Of a DNA stretch of 64,000 bases, positions 19,985 to 30,770 are shown piece after piece. The DNA is taken from positions 1-64,000 of the forward strand of contig NZ_RHOE01000002.1 of assembly GCF_003946385.1 (NCBI RefSeq). The letters are read 5' to 3'. The stretch comes from Loigolactobacillus zhaoyuanensis. GTDB taxonomy: Bacteria; Bacillota; Bacilli; Lactobacillales; Lactobacillaceae. Numbering within the stretch: the first letter of the stretch is position 1; each line of letters begins with the position of its first letter. A program made the position numbers and the translations under genes. Under the pieces are notes generated by a model. That model was not told the DNA's origin. It ran no database searches and was given only the letters and a program-made list of their open reading frames with translations.

Positions 19985-21190
19985 ATGAATCGACAGACAG
20001 CACGCGAAGAACGTGATAACTCACGAATTGATTACGGTATTATATTTCCAATTATGATGCTGGCTTTAGTTGGGCTGGCTTCAATTTACGTTGCTGCTAG
20101 CAATGATACTAAAAGTGTTAACGTCACTAAAATGGTGGTTACACAATTGATTTGGTATGTGATCGGTATCGGTATTGTCGCGATCATGATGCAATTTGAT
20201 TCCGAGCAATTGTGGAAAATTGCGCCATATGCCTATGGCTTCGGTATTTTCTTAATGGCGATCATTTTAATTTTCTATAGTCGCGCCTACTATGTGCAAA
20301 CTGGGGCCAAAAGCTGGTTTGCGCTGGGACCGCTGACGTTTCAGCCATCTGAAGTGATGAAGCCCGCGTTTATATTGATGGCGGCGCGGGCAGTTCGTGG
20401 GCATAATAATAAATATGCGCAACATACGGTACAAACTGATGCCTTGCTGCTGGGAAAATTAATTTTGTGGACGTTACCGATCTTGCTATCGCTACACTTC
20501 CAAAACGATTTAGGTACGACCTTAGTTTTCTTAGCCATTTTAGGCGGGGTTATTTTAGTTTCTGGGGTGACTTGGAAAATTTTGGTGCCATTGATCTCAG
20601 CGGTGACCGTTATTGGTGGAACGGCGCTGACATTTGTGACCACAACTTGGGGTCGTAATATCTTGACCAGTCTAGGCTTTAAAGCTTACCAATTTGCGCG
20701 GATCGATACTTGGCTGAACCCATCAAATGATACCAGTAGTTCGAGTTATCAATTGTGGCGCAGTATGAAAGCAATCGGTTCAGGCCAAATTTTTGGTAAA
20801 GGCTTTAATCACGTCGAAGTATACGTTCCAGTGCGTGAATCAGATATGATTTTTTCAGTGATTGGCGAGAATTTTGGTTTTATTGGGTCAACATTACTGA
20901 TTCTATTGTATTTTCTATTGATCTACCAAATGATCCGCGTAACGTTTGATACTAAAAATGAATTCTATGCCTATATTTCAACGGGCGTTATTATGATGAT
21001 TTTATTTCATACCTTCGAAAATATTGGTATGAACATTGGGCTGTTACCCTTAACTGGGATTCCGCTACCATTTATTTCACAAGGTGGTTCAGCACTGATC
21101 GGTAATTTGATTGGTATTGGGATGATCATGTCGATGCGCTTCCATTACCATAGTTACATGTTTAGTGCTGATAGTGAGAAATTCAATTAA
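19985..21190 (+). CDS. rodA: SEDS peptidoglycan glycosyltransferase RodA/FtsW family
   Basis: SEDS proteins polymerise lipid II into glycan strands in the membrane, together with a class B penicillin-binding protein. The 401-residue protein has about ten membrane segments. SEDS blocks include GAKSWFALGPLTFQPSEVMKP, QNDLGTTLVFL and the C-terminal GIPLPFISQGGSALIGN. Position beside mbl and DUF2969 favours RodA (elongation) over FtsW (division). ATG at 19985 is taken, with AGGTGA six bases upstream; a TTG codon directly precedes it. Confidence 0.9.
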   Translation: MNRQTAREERDNSRIDYGIIFPIMMLALVGLASIYVAASNDTKSVNVTKMVVTQLIWYVIGIGIVAIMMQFDSEQLWKIAPYAYGFGIFLMAIILIFYSRAYYVQTGAKSWFALGPLTFQPSEVMKPAFILMAARAVRGHNNKYAQHTVQTDALLLGKLILWTLPILLSLHFQNDLGTTLVFLAILGGVILVSGVTWKILVPLISAVTVIGGTALTFVTTTWGRNILTSLGFKAYQFARIDTWLNPSNDTSSSSYQLWRSMKAIGSGQIFGKGFNHVEVYVPVRESDMIFSVIGENFGFIGSTLLILLYFLLIYQMIRVTFDTKNEFYAYISTGVIMMILFHTFENIGMNIGLLPLTGIPLPFISQGGSALIGNLIGIGMIMSMRFHYHSYMFSADSEKFN

Positions 21191-21234
21191 TTTTGAGTCG
21201 TTACCAGAAATAATTATTAAAAATCAGCGATAGC

Positions 21235-21263
21235 TTGACACTGATTTATAATCTGTTTATAAT
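21235..21263 (+). promoter_or_regulatory. Promoter of the met T-box transcript
   Basis: TTGACA (21235-21240), 17 nt, TATAAT (21258-21263): an exact sigma-A consensus. Confidence 0.85.
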
Positions 21264-21271
21264 GGGAAACA

Positions 21272-21547
21272 ATTCAATAAGACACGTTGATAGAAAGATA
21301 CTGAGATCACATTTAGAAGTGAGCTGTTGGTTAGTGCAAAACAGTAATGTCCTCAGTTGAATGGTTCTGGAGTGTAGCTAGGTGAAATAACCAGTAACTT
21401 AGCTCGGTAGTGGCGGCCGTTATCCGTTGAGTCTATGACTCATTAAGGTTGATAGAGTGATCTATCAATAAATTAAGGTGGTAACGCGTAAAGTAAAGCT
21501 TTTCGTCCTTTGGCAACAGTTCTTGCCGGGATGAAAAGCTTTTTTCT
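21272..21547 (+). ncRNA. T-box riboswitch, probably methionine-specific
   Basis: The T-box sequence AAGGTGGTAACGCG lies at 21475-21488. It is followed by a terminator hairpin AAAGCTTTTCGTCC/GGGATGAAAAGCTTT with a T run. A stem I region begins near 21290, and ATG at 21347-21349 after AGTA is a possible methionine specifier codon. Uncharged tRNA would bind and prevent termination, turning on the metNIQ transporter. The specifier choice is by eye; the downstream genes support methionine. Confidence 0.9.
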
Positions 21548-21610
21548 ATTCCAGAATAGTTATCACTGGATGATAGAGTTAAATTATGAAGAGAAAGAGA
21601 TGATTAACGC

Positions 21611-22645
21611 GTGATTGAAATCAAAAATGTCAGCAAGTTGTATCGTGGCAAACAAAAAACAATCACTGCCGTAAAGGATGTGAGTTTAACCATTAAGGAT
21701 GGTGAAATTTACGGTATTGTTGGTTACTCAGGTGCCGGCAAAAGTACGTTGGTCCGAATGTTAAATGGATTAGAAACACCCACAAGTGGTGTGGTTACGA
21801 TTAATGATACTGTCATGAGTGAGTTGAAGGGCAAACCATTACGGGAAGCTCGACAAAAGATGGGCATGATTTTTCAATATTTTAACCTGCTATGGTCGCG
21901 AACGGTTTTGGAAAATATCACGTTCCCATTAGAGCTGATCGGGATGAATAAGGCTGAACGTGAGGCGAAGGCAACTAAGCTGATCGCAACAGTCGGGTTA
22001 CAAGGTCGAGAAAATGCCTACCCCAGTGAATTATCTGGCGGTCAGCAGCAGCGCGTAGCCATTGCCCGTGCCTTGGCTAATGATCCACAAATCCTGTTAT
22101 CCGATGAAGCAACTAGTGGGTTAGATCCTAAAACCACCGATGAAGTCTTAGATCTGTTGTTGAAGATCAAACGTGAGTTAAAAATCACGATCGTTGTGAT
22201 CACCCATGAAATGCACGTTATTCGTAAAATCTGTGATCGAATGGCAGTGATGGATGCAGGGGCTGTAGTCGAGGATGGTGATGTGTTCGATGTTTTCCGG
22301 AATCCAAAAATGGAGATCACGCGCCAATTTGTTTCTGAAGAAGAAACGCCGCAGTTAACTGATACTACTGTAGTGATCAATGAATTGTTGGCACAAGTGC
22401 CGACAGGTAAAATCGTTAAATTGACTTTCCATGGTGATCAAGCAAAGTTACCGATCATCTCGGAAATGCTACGCCAATTTCCTAATGTTGATTTAAACAT
22501 TGTCGATGGTAGTATTCACCAAACGCAAGCAGGGTCGATTGGGACGCTTTATCTGCAATTGTTAGGTGACGACGATGAGGTTGCCGGCGCCACTGATTAT
22601 TTGCATAAAATGCGTGTGGGAACGGAGGTGATTCGTGGTGAGTAG
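21611..22645 (+). CDS. metN: Methionine ABC transporter ATP-binding protein
   Basis: MetN powers uptake of methionine through MetI. The 344-residue protein has the Walker A GYSGAGKSTLVRM, the signature LSGGQQQRVAIARAL and Walker B ILLSDEATSGLDP. A C-terminal NIL (ACT-like) domain of about 80 residues, beginning near residue 265, in this family senses intracellular methionine and inhibits transport. It starts at GTG 21611 and ends inside metI. It is controlled by the upstream T-box. Confidence 0.95.
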   Translation: MIEIKNVSKLYRGKQKTITAVKDVSLTIKDGEIYGIVGYSGAGKSTLVRMLNGLETPTSGVVTINDTVMSELKGKPLREARQKMGMIFQYFNLLWSRTVLENITFPLELIGMNKAEREAKATKLIATVGLQGRENAYPSELSGGQQQRVAIARALANDPQILLSDEATSGLDPKTTDEVLDLLLKIKRELKITIVVITHEMHVIRKICDRMAVMDAGAVVEDGDVFDVFRNPKMEITRQFVSEEETPQLTDTTVVINELLAQVPTGKIVKLTFHGDQAKLPIISEMLRQFPNVDLNIVDGSIHQTQAGSIGTLYLQLLGDDDEVAGATDYLHKMRVGTEVIRGE

Positions 22646-23336
22646 TACAACAGGATTTTCCTCATATTTCCATTTTTCCCAAGTTGATTGGCCTAGCATG
22701 TGGTCGGCCACCGGTGAAACGATTTGGATGACAATTTTTTCGTTGGTCGTCGTTGCTATTTTAGGTATTCTATTGGGCTTGCTATTATTTGAAACTGCAG
22801 GCAGTTCTAATTTTTGGGCCCGTTTAGTGCATGGTCTAACGGCATTGTTCGTTAACGTTTTTCGTTCAGTCCCATTTATTATCTTGATCGTGTTGTTACT
22901 GCCTTTGACAAAAGGGCTGGTGGGAACGATCATCGGGCCCAAAGCTGCCTTGCCATCGTTAATTATTTCCGCCGCACCTTTCTACGCACGGATGGTTGAA
23001 TTAGCCTTTCACGAAATCGATCATGGGGTGATCGAGGCCGCTGAAGCAATGGGCGCCACTCGCTGGCAAATTGTTTATAAAGTTTTGTTACCCGAAAGTA
23101 GTCCAGCGTTGGTCTCTGGGATCACGGTAACTGGGATCTCATTGATCGGTTTCACAGCAATGGCCGGCGTTATTGGTGCTGGTGGCTTAGGTAACTTGGC
23201 GTATTTAGACGGTTTCCAAGCCAGTAATAATACGGTCACTTTGGTGGCAACCATTATTATTCTCTTAGTTGTTTTCGTTTGTCAGACTGCGGGCGATATT
23301 GTAGTTGGTCGATTAGACAAACGAGTTTCTAATTAG
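22635..23336 (+). CDS. metI: Methionine ABC transporter permease
   Basis: MetI forms the membrane channel. The protein has 233 residues and five or so membrane helices, with the permease coupling block EAAEAMGATRWQIVYKVLLPES. GTG at 22635 and GTG at 22638 are both possible starts behind GGAGGTG; the choice changes one residue. The start overlaps the metN stop codon. Confidence 0.93.
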   Translation: MVSSTTGFSSYFHFSQVDWPSMWSATGETIWMTIFSLVVVAILGILLGLLLFETAGSSNFWARLVHGLTALFVNVFRSVPFIILIVLLLPLTKGLVGTIIGPKAALPSLIISAAPFYARMVELAFHEIDHGVIEAAEAMGATRWQIVYKVLLPESSPALVSGITVTGISLIGFTAMAGVIGAGGLGNLAYLDGFQASNNTVTLVATIIILLVVFVCQTAGDIVVGRLDKRVSN

Positions 23337-23411
23337 TTCTACCCGCTGCTTAAGCGGTCATTAAATTTTGGTTATTAATTTTAGGTTATTCGAAAAATGG
23401 AGGGATTTTTT

Positions 23412-24233
23412 ATGTCAAAGCAACATCGTTTACTTGGTTTTATTACCGCCGCAGCTGTACTGGTATTAGGTGCTAGTGCCGTTGGTTCAACCGTTGACGC
23501 CGCAACAACTTTGAAAGTTGGGGCTACTAAAACGCCGCATTCAATTATTTTGAATCACGTTAAGCCACAATTGAAAAAAGAAGGGATCAACTTAAAGGTC
23601 ACCGTTTTTCAAGATTATTCATTGATCGATAAAGCTTTAGTTGCCAAAGATCTTGACGCAACTTACTTTGCCCACAAACCTTATTTGGAACAAGAAATTG
23701 CTAAGAATGGTTATAAGATCGCTGATGTTGGCGCCGTCCATTTGGAACCAATTGGTGCTTACTCGAAATCCGTTAAAAAGTTAGCTAACGTTAAAGATGG
23801 CGCGACGGTCTTAGTTTCAAATAACCGACCTGATTATGGTCGTGTTTTGCAAATTCTAAAGGATGCTAACTTAATTACGATCAAAAAAGGGACTAAGTTA
23901 ACCGATGCTGATTTCAATGACATTGCTTCTAACCCTAAACATTTGAAATTTAAGCACACTTACGATCCAAAATTAATGCCTGAATTGTACAAAAACAATG
24001 AAGGTGACGTGATCTTTATCAACGCCAACTTTGCCGTCCAAGGTGGGTTGAACCCAGCTAAAGACGCTATTGCTTTAGAGAAGAAATCTTCACCATACGC
24101 GAATATTATTGAAGTTCGTAAAGGTGATCAAAATAAGCCAGCCATCAAGAAATTGGTTAAAGCTTTGCAATCTAAATCAACTCAAAAGTGGATCGGCCAA
24201 CATTTCAAAGGCGCAGTCTTACCAGCTAAATAG
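23412..24233 (+). CDS. metQ: Methionine-binding protein MetQ, with a signal peptide lacking a lipobox cysteine
   Basis: MetQ captures methionine outside the cell and delivers it to MetNI. The 273-residue protein matches the NlpA/MetQ family (VGATKTPHSIIL, DLDATYFAHKPYLEQ, NPKHLKFK). The signal peptide (about residues 1-30) ends ASAVGSTVDA-ATT and has no cysteine. Family members in Gram-positive bacteria are normally lipoproteins. Cleavage by signal peptidase I is more likely here, which leaves the anchoring unclear. ATG at 23412 has GGAGGG upstream; an earlier ATG at 23397 abuts that site. Confidence 0.92.
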   Translation: MSKQHRLLGFITAAAVLVLGASAVGSTVDAATTLKVGATKTPHSIILNHVKPQLKKEGINLKVTVFQDYSLIDKALVAKDLDATYFAHKPYLEQEIAKNGYKIADVGAVHLEPIGAYSKSVKKLANVKDGATVLVSNNRPDYGRVLQILKDANLITIKKGTKLTDADFNDIASNPKHLKFKHTYDPKLMPELYKNNEGDVIFINANFAVQGGLNPAKDAIALEKKSSPYANIIEVRKGDQNKPAIKKLVKALQSKSTQKWIGQHFKGAVLPAK

Positions 24234-24240
24234 TTAATTG

Positions 24241-24267
24241 AAAGCTACGAGTGATCGTAGCTTTTTT
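24241..24267 (+). terminator. Intrinsic terminator of metNIQ
   Basis: AAAGCTACGA and TCGTAGCTTT form a perfect 10-bp stem with a GTGA loop and a T run. Confidence 0.85.
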
Positions 24268-24433
24268 ATTTCCAGTTAAAGAAAACGCTATCTATTATGC
24301 TGATCCTAACTGTGTTGCACCGCTGCTTCTTACTAAATTTTAATTTTATCGTAAAGACGATTTATTTTAACCAGAACAACGTACGCCAACCTATTTTACG
24401 GAATAAAATCTTTAGTGAAGTCGCTTGGGATTA

Positions 24434-24462
24434 TTGAAAAAGGTTCTCAATTAGGTTAGAAT
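24434..24462 (+). promoter_or_regulatory. Promoter of the suf operon
   Basis: TTGAAA (24434-24439), 17 nt, TAGAAT (24457-24462). It lies about 90 bp before sufC. Nothing else is seen in the 317-bp gap besides the metQ terminator. Confidence 0.7.
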
Positions 24463-24550
24463 GAGTATTGTTTAATATTGGAAACGATTTTCTCTTAAGC
24501 GTCGTTTTCACTGGTTACAACCAGTAATTCCTGATATCGGAGGAGAGCAC

Positions 24551-25345
24551 ATGTCAAAGTTAGAAGTAAAGAATCTACACGTTGCCGTAGTTGATGAAGA
24601 TAAAAGTCTACAAAAAGAGATCCTCAAAGGGGTCGATTTAACCATGAACACTGGCGAGATCCACGCTATCATGGGACCAAATGGTACTGGTAAATCAACT
24701 TTATCCCAAGCAATTATGGGTAACCCTGCATATAAAGTCACTGAAGGTGACGTTTTATTAGATGGCAAGAGTTTATTAGAAATGCCAGTAGATGAACGTG
24801 CCCGCGCCGGTCTATTTTTAGCAATGCAGTACCCTGCTGAAATTGCTGGGGTAACAAACATTGAATTTATGCGTGCAGCAATTAATGCGCGTCGAGCTGA
24901 TGATGATCAGATCCCCGTCTTAGAATTCATGAAATTCTTGGATAAGAATCTTGCAACTTTAGATATGAGTGACGATATGGTTGAGCGTTACTTAAATGAA
25001 GGCTTTTCCGGTGGTGAAAAGAAACGTAACGAAATTCTACAATTAATGATGATCCAGCCTAAATTTGCCATCCTTGATGAAATTGATTCTGGCCTTGATA
25101 TTGATGCCTTAAAAGTCGTTTCTAAAGGGGTCAATGCAATGCGTGGACCTGAATTTGGCTCATTGATCATTACCCATTATCAGCGGTTACTGAACTACAT
25201 CGTTCCAGATACGGTGCACGTGATGATGGACGGTCGAATCGTCGAAAGTGGCGGCCCAGAATTAGCTGAAAAATTGGAAGCTGAAGGCTATGCCGGTGTT
25301 CGTGACGATCTAGGATTAGATGTAAAATTAACGGACGAAATCTAA
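24551..25345 (+). CDS. sufC: Fe-S cluster assembly ATPase SufC
   Basis: SufC is the ATPase of the SufBCD scaffold that builds iron-sulfur clusters. The 264-residue sequence carries the Walker A GPNGTGKSTLS and the SufC-type signature FSGGEKKRNEILQL. Walker B is FAILDEIDSGLDIDALK. AGGAGAG precedes the ATG. It is first of sufCDSUB, the standard Firmicutes order. Confidence 0.97.
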   Translation: MSKLEVKNLHVAVVDEDKSLQKEILKGVDLTMNTGEIHAIMGPNGTGKSTLSQAIMGNPAYKVTEGDVLLDGKSLLEMPVDERARAGLFLAMQYPAEIAGVTNIEFMRAAINARRADDDQIPVLEFMKFLDKNLATLDMSDDMVERYLNEGFSGGEKKRNEILQLMMIQPKFAILDEIDSGLDIDALKVVSKGVNAMRGPEFGSLIITHYQRLLNYIVPDTVHVMMDGRIVESGGPELAEKLEAEGYAGVRDDLGLDVKLTDEI

Positions 25346-25358
25346 GGAGGCGCAGATA

Positions 25359-28345
<2,987 letters not shown>

Positions 28346-28384
28346 TTTATAAAATAGCTAAACATGAATAAGGGGGGATAGCTT

Positions 28385-29833
28385 ATGCCAATGCCTGAAA
28401 CTGAAAACACTAAAAATAACGCCACTATTGCTAGTAGCGTTGATGAATTAGGTTTAGATAAAGATTACGATTTTGGCTTTCATGATGATGTTACGCCAGT
28501 GTTCTCAACTGGACATGGTTTGACTGAAGATGTTGTTCGTGCTATTTCTAAGGAAAAGAATGAACCACAATGGATGTTGGACTTCCGGCTGAAATCATAT
28601 GAATTATATAAAAAGTTACCGATGCCAGTATTTGGTCCAGATCTATCAAAGTTAGATCTAGATAATATGCTGTATTATCAAAAGGCAACTGATAAAAAGT
28701 ATCGTGACTGGGAAGAAGTCCCTGAAGACATCAAGAATACTTTCGATCGCTTAGGCGTTCCCGAAGCTGAACGTAAGTATTTGGCTGGTTCGTCAGCTCA
28801 ATATGAGTCTGAAGTGGTTTATCATAACATGCGTGATGAATTCAACAAAGCGGGGATCATCTTTACCGATACTGATACGGCCTTGAAAGAATATCCTGAA
28901 TTATTCCGCAAATGGTTCGCTAAATTAGTTAAACCGTCAGATAATAAATTTGCGGCACTTAATTCAGCCGTTTGGTCAGGTGGTTCATTTATTTACGTGC
29001 CTAAGGGCGTTAAATTAGATGTACCGATTCAATCTTATTTCCGCTTGAATGCTGAAAACTCGGGTCAGTTTGAACGGACCTTGATCATTGTCGATGAAGG
29101 CGCCAGTGTTCAATACGTTGAAGGCTGTACCGCACCAAATTATTCTTCGGACAGTTTACATGCGGCCGTCGTTGAAGTATACGCGCAGAAGGATGCTTAT
29201 ATGCGTTATACGACGATCCAGAACTGGTCGAATAATGTGTACAGTTTGGAAACCAAACGGGCGCAAGCAATGGAAAATGCCACAATGGAATGGGTCGATG
29301 GTAACTTAGGCTCCAAGATCACCATGAAATATCCAAGTGTTTATTTGGATGGCGAAGGCGCGACTGGGACCATGCTGTCGATTGCTGTTGCTGGTCATAA
29401 TGTTGATCAGGATGCCGGTGCACGAATGATCCATAACGCCAAGAATACTTCGTCATCGATCGTCTCAAAGTCGATCTCCAAAGATGGTGGTGCAGTTGAT
29501 TATCGTGGAACAGTGCGTTTTGGTCGCCATTCTGATGGCTCTAAGGCACATATTGAGTGTGATACGATCATTATGGATGAAGAGTCTAGTTCGGATACGA
29601 TTCCATACAACGAGATCTTAAACGGCAATGTTTCTATGGAACATGAAGCTAAGGTCTCGAAAATTTCTGAGGAGCAACTCTATTATTTGATGAGCCGCGG
29701 CGTTTCGGAGGCTAAAGCAACTGAAATGATCATCATGGGCTTCGTCGAACCATTTACCAAAGAGTTACCGATGGAGTATGCCGTTGAATTAAATCGATTG
29801 ATCGGCTACGAAATGGAAGGAACTGTCGGCTAA
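28385..29833 (+). CDS. sufB: Fe-S cluster assembly protein SufB
   Basis: SufB is the scaffold subunit on which the cluster forms. It has 482 residues. Family blocks include [54 protein letters not shown] and [25 protein letters not shown] ribosome site precedes the ATG. It is the last suf gene and is followed by a strong terminator. Confidence 0.97.
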   Translation: MPMPETENTKNNATIASSVDELGLDKDYDFGFHDDVTPVFSTGHGLTEDVVRAISKEKNEPQWMLDFRLKSYELYKKLPMPVFGPDLSKLDLDNMLYYQKATDKKYRDWEEVPEDIKNTFDRLGVPEAERKYLAGSSAQYESEVVYHNMRDEFNKAGIIFTDTDTALKEYPELFRKWFAKLVKPSDNKFAALNSAVWSGGSFIYVPKGVKLDVPIQSYFRLNAENSGQFERTLIIVDEGASVQYVEGCTAPNYSSDSLHAAVVEVYAQKDAYMRYTTIQNWSNNVYSLETKRAQAMENATMEWVDGNLGSKITMKYPSVYLDGEGATGTMLSIAVAGHNVDQDAGARMIHNAKNTSSSIVSKSISKDGGAVDYRGTVRFGRHSDGSKAHIECDTIIMDEESSSDTIPYNEILNGNVSMEHEAKVSKISEEQLYYLMSRGVSEAKATEMIIMGFVEPFTKELPMEYAVELNRLIGYEMEGTVG

Positions 29834-29839
29834 AATCAG

Positions 29840-29890
29840 ATAAGCCCCTAATTGCCTTGATATGATAGGCTTTTAGGGGCTTATTTTTTT
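29840..29890 (+). terminator. Intrinsic terminator of the suf operon
   Basis: ATAAGCCCCTAA (29840-29851) pairs with TTAGGGGCTTAT (29873-29884). An inner GCCT/AGGC pairing and a run of T residues complete it. Confidence 0.9.
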
Positions 29891-29904
29891 GTCAATTTAT
29901 ATTA

Positions 29905-29926
29905 TGACGCGACTTTGACGCGACTT
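29905..29926. repeat. Tandem 11-bp repeat behind the integrase remnant
   Basis: TGACGCGACTT occurs twice head to tail at 29905-29915 and 29916-29926, directly downstream of the integrase remnant stop codon. It could be part of a former attachment region. Confidence 0.45.
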
Positions 29927-29928
29927 TT

Positions 29929-30063
29929 TTAAAAGTTCATATAATTGGCAAACATTTGCCCAGTTGCTTTAGTTGAATCCTGAGTAACATGCGCATATAT
30001 ATTCATTGTGGTCGCGATATCCTTATGTCCTAGGCGATACATGACATCTTTAAGAATAGACTC
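29929..30063 (-). pseudogene. Phage-type tyrosine integrase, C-terminal remnant
   Basis: About 44 codons survive, reading ESILKDVMYRLGHKDIATT, MNIYAHVT and a tail ending FANYMNF. The LGHKDIATTMNIYAHVT block holds the conserved histidine and the catalytic tyrosine of the tyrosine recombinase family. The reading frame stays open further upstream, but that part is unlike an integrase, so the gene is truncated at its 5' side. It probably marks the site of a lost prophage or island. Confidence 0.8.
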
Positions 30064-30159
30064 ACCAGCGACATTCTGTGACCGCGCGGTTATTAATAAT
30101 AAAACTGAGGTTGTGGATCGAAAAATTTTAGTGGATAACGTTAAGTTTGAAAAGTGGAC

Positions 30160-30203
30160 AAAAAAAGAGCAATCAGTCGGCACCTCTAGTGGATTGATTG
30201 CTC
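30160..30203 (-). terminator. Terminator of the small minus-strand gene
   Basis: GAGCAATCA (30167-30175) and TGATTGCTC (30195-30203) pair; on the minus strand the stem is followed by seven T residues. Confidence 0.7.
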
Positions 30204-30230
30204 ACGTTGATTTCAATACTGAATTTTTTC

Positions 30231-30320
30231 CTAACCTTCATCGCCGAGATGGTGCTTATCGTGAAATAGAACAAGCACCAAACCTGTTACAATTATGCCA
30301 CCCTCAATAAGTGCAGCCAA
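30231..30320 (-). CDS. Putative 29-residue membrane peptide, possibly a type I toxin
   Basis: A TTG start at 30320 lies eight bases behind AGGAGG. The peptide has a hydrophobic core ALIEGGIIVTGLVLVLF and a charged tail HDKHHLGDEG, the general build of Fst-like toxins. A promoter TTAACA-17-TACAAT lies upstream. A 9-bp stem-loop (CTGTAGTTG/CAATTACAG) ends right at the ribosome site, and a terminator follows. I do not recognise the sequence itself, and no antisense RNA promoter is obvious. It could also be a decayed fragment of the mobile element. Confidence 0.45.
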   Translation of the reverse strand: MAALIEGGIIVTGLVLVLFHDKHHLGDEG

Positions 30321-30363
30321 GTTATCAGCCTCCTGTAATTGATCACAACTACAGTCTCATTGT

Positions 30364-30392
30364 AAATCTTCACTAGCCAATTGTTAAGCCCT
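30364..30392 (-). promoter_or_regulatory. Candidate promoter of the small membrane peptide gene
   Basis: On the minus strand TTAACA, 17 nt, TACAAT. The transcript would start shortly before the stem-loop formed by 30334-30355. Confidence 0.5.
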
Positions 30393-30414
30393 AAATCTTT
30401 TTTTCAAAAAAAGG

Positions 30415-30443
30415 TTGACGCGTTCACAGACAGTTGTTATACT
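30415..30443 (+). promoter_or_regulatory. Promoter of the aromatic operon
   Basis: TTGACG (30415-30420), 17 nt, TATACT (30438-30443). The start point would be near 30450, only about ten bases before the leader peptide ribosome site AAGGAG. Confidence 0.85.
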
Positions 30444-30473
30444 AATGTCATTCAATTCTAAGGAGTTTTTAAT

Positions 30474-30548
30474 ATGACGCAAGCAAAACGAACGTGTTCA
30501 CTAACATCACAATCGAATAGCTATCTATACTATTGGTTCTTTAAGTAG
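30474..30548 (+). CDS. Leader peptide rich in Tyr, Trp and Phe, for attenuation of the aromatic operon
   Basis: The 24-codon frame begins MTQAKRTCSL and ends YLYYWFFK-stop. AAGGAG (30460-30465) is eight bases before the ATG and a consensus promoter lies just upstream. Six of its last eight residues are aromatic: three Tyr, one Trp, two Phe. The Tyr-Tyr-Trp codons (30527-30536) pair perfectly with 30599-30608. Terminator-like hairpins and then tkt-aro-pheA follow. By analogy with trp and phe leader peptides, its slow translation would report scarcity of aromatic amino acids. Confidence 0.85.
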   Translation: MTQAKRTCSLTSQSNSYLYYWFFK

Positions 30549-30608
30549 TGTTTGCACCGGCAAGCTAGGTGCAGACACGAAGTCTGCATCTATGCAAGCC
30601 AATAGTAT
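30527..30608 (+). promoter_or_regulatory. Attenuator stem 1:2 covering the aromatic codons
   Basis: ATACTATTGG (30527-30536) pairs with CCAATAGTAT (30599-30608) over 10 bp, with two more pairs inside (one U-G). Within it, TGCACC/GGTGCA (30553-30573) and GCAGAC/GTCTGC (30571-30587) share three bases and exclude each other. Segment 30599-30613 can instead pair with 30621-30632 (CCAA..GT.TTTTAA with TTAAAAACTTGG, with bulges), reaching the foot of the first terminator. A ribosome held on the codons would free segment 2. Confidence 0.7.
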
Positions 30609-30631
30609 TTTAAGCGTGTATTAAAAACTTG

Positions 30632-30672
30632 GCCACATAGATGATTTGAACAATCAGCTGTGTGGCTTTTCT
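30632..30672 (+). terminator. Attenuator hairpin T1
   Basis: GCCACATAG (30632-30640) pairs with CTGTGTGGC (30658-30666). An inner TGATT/AATCA stem and a TTTTCTTC tail complete it. Confidence 0.75.
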
Positions 30673-30711
30673 TCGGGAACCTTTTTAGGCTATTTCTCTA
30701 AAGAAGTCGAT

Positions 30712-30749
30712 GGGTCACACAGCAATAATATGTTGTGTGGCCTTTTACT
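30712..30749 (+). terminator. Attenuator hairpin T2
   Basis: GGGTCACACAGCA pairs with TGTTGTGTGGCC (30731-30742), with one bulge and two G-T pairs, followed by TTTTACTTT. Its arms resemble those of T1: the T1 3' arm could pair with the T2 5' arm (GCTGTGTG/CACACAGC). The two hairpins could therefore exchange partners. Confidence 0.65.
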
Positions 30750-30770
30750 TTGACTTATGGGGGAATTTAT

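Noticed and set aside
30008-30310. A plus-strand frame of about 100 codons across the integrase remnant and the small peptide gene
   Set aside because: It is antisense to the remnant and to a promoter-ribosome site-terminator unit, and its product resembles nothing I know.
30415-30770. A T-box in front of tkt
   Set aside because: No AGGTGG-type T-box sequence or stem I architecture is present, and the leader peptide explains the region better.
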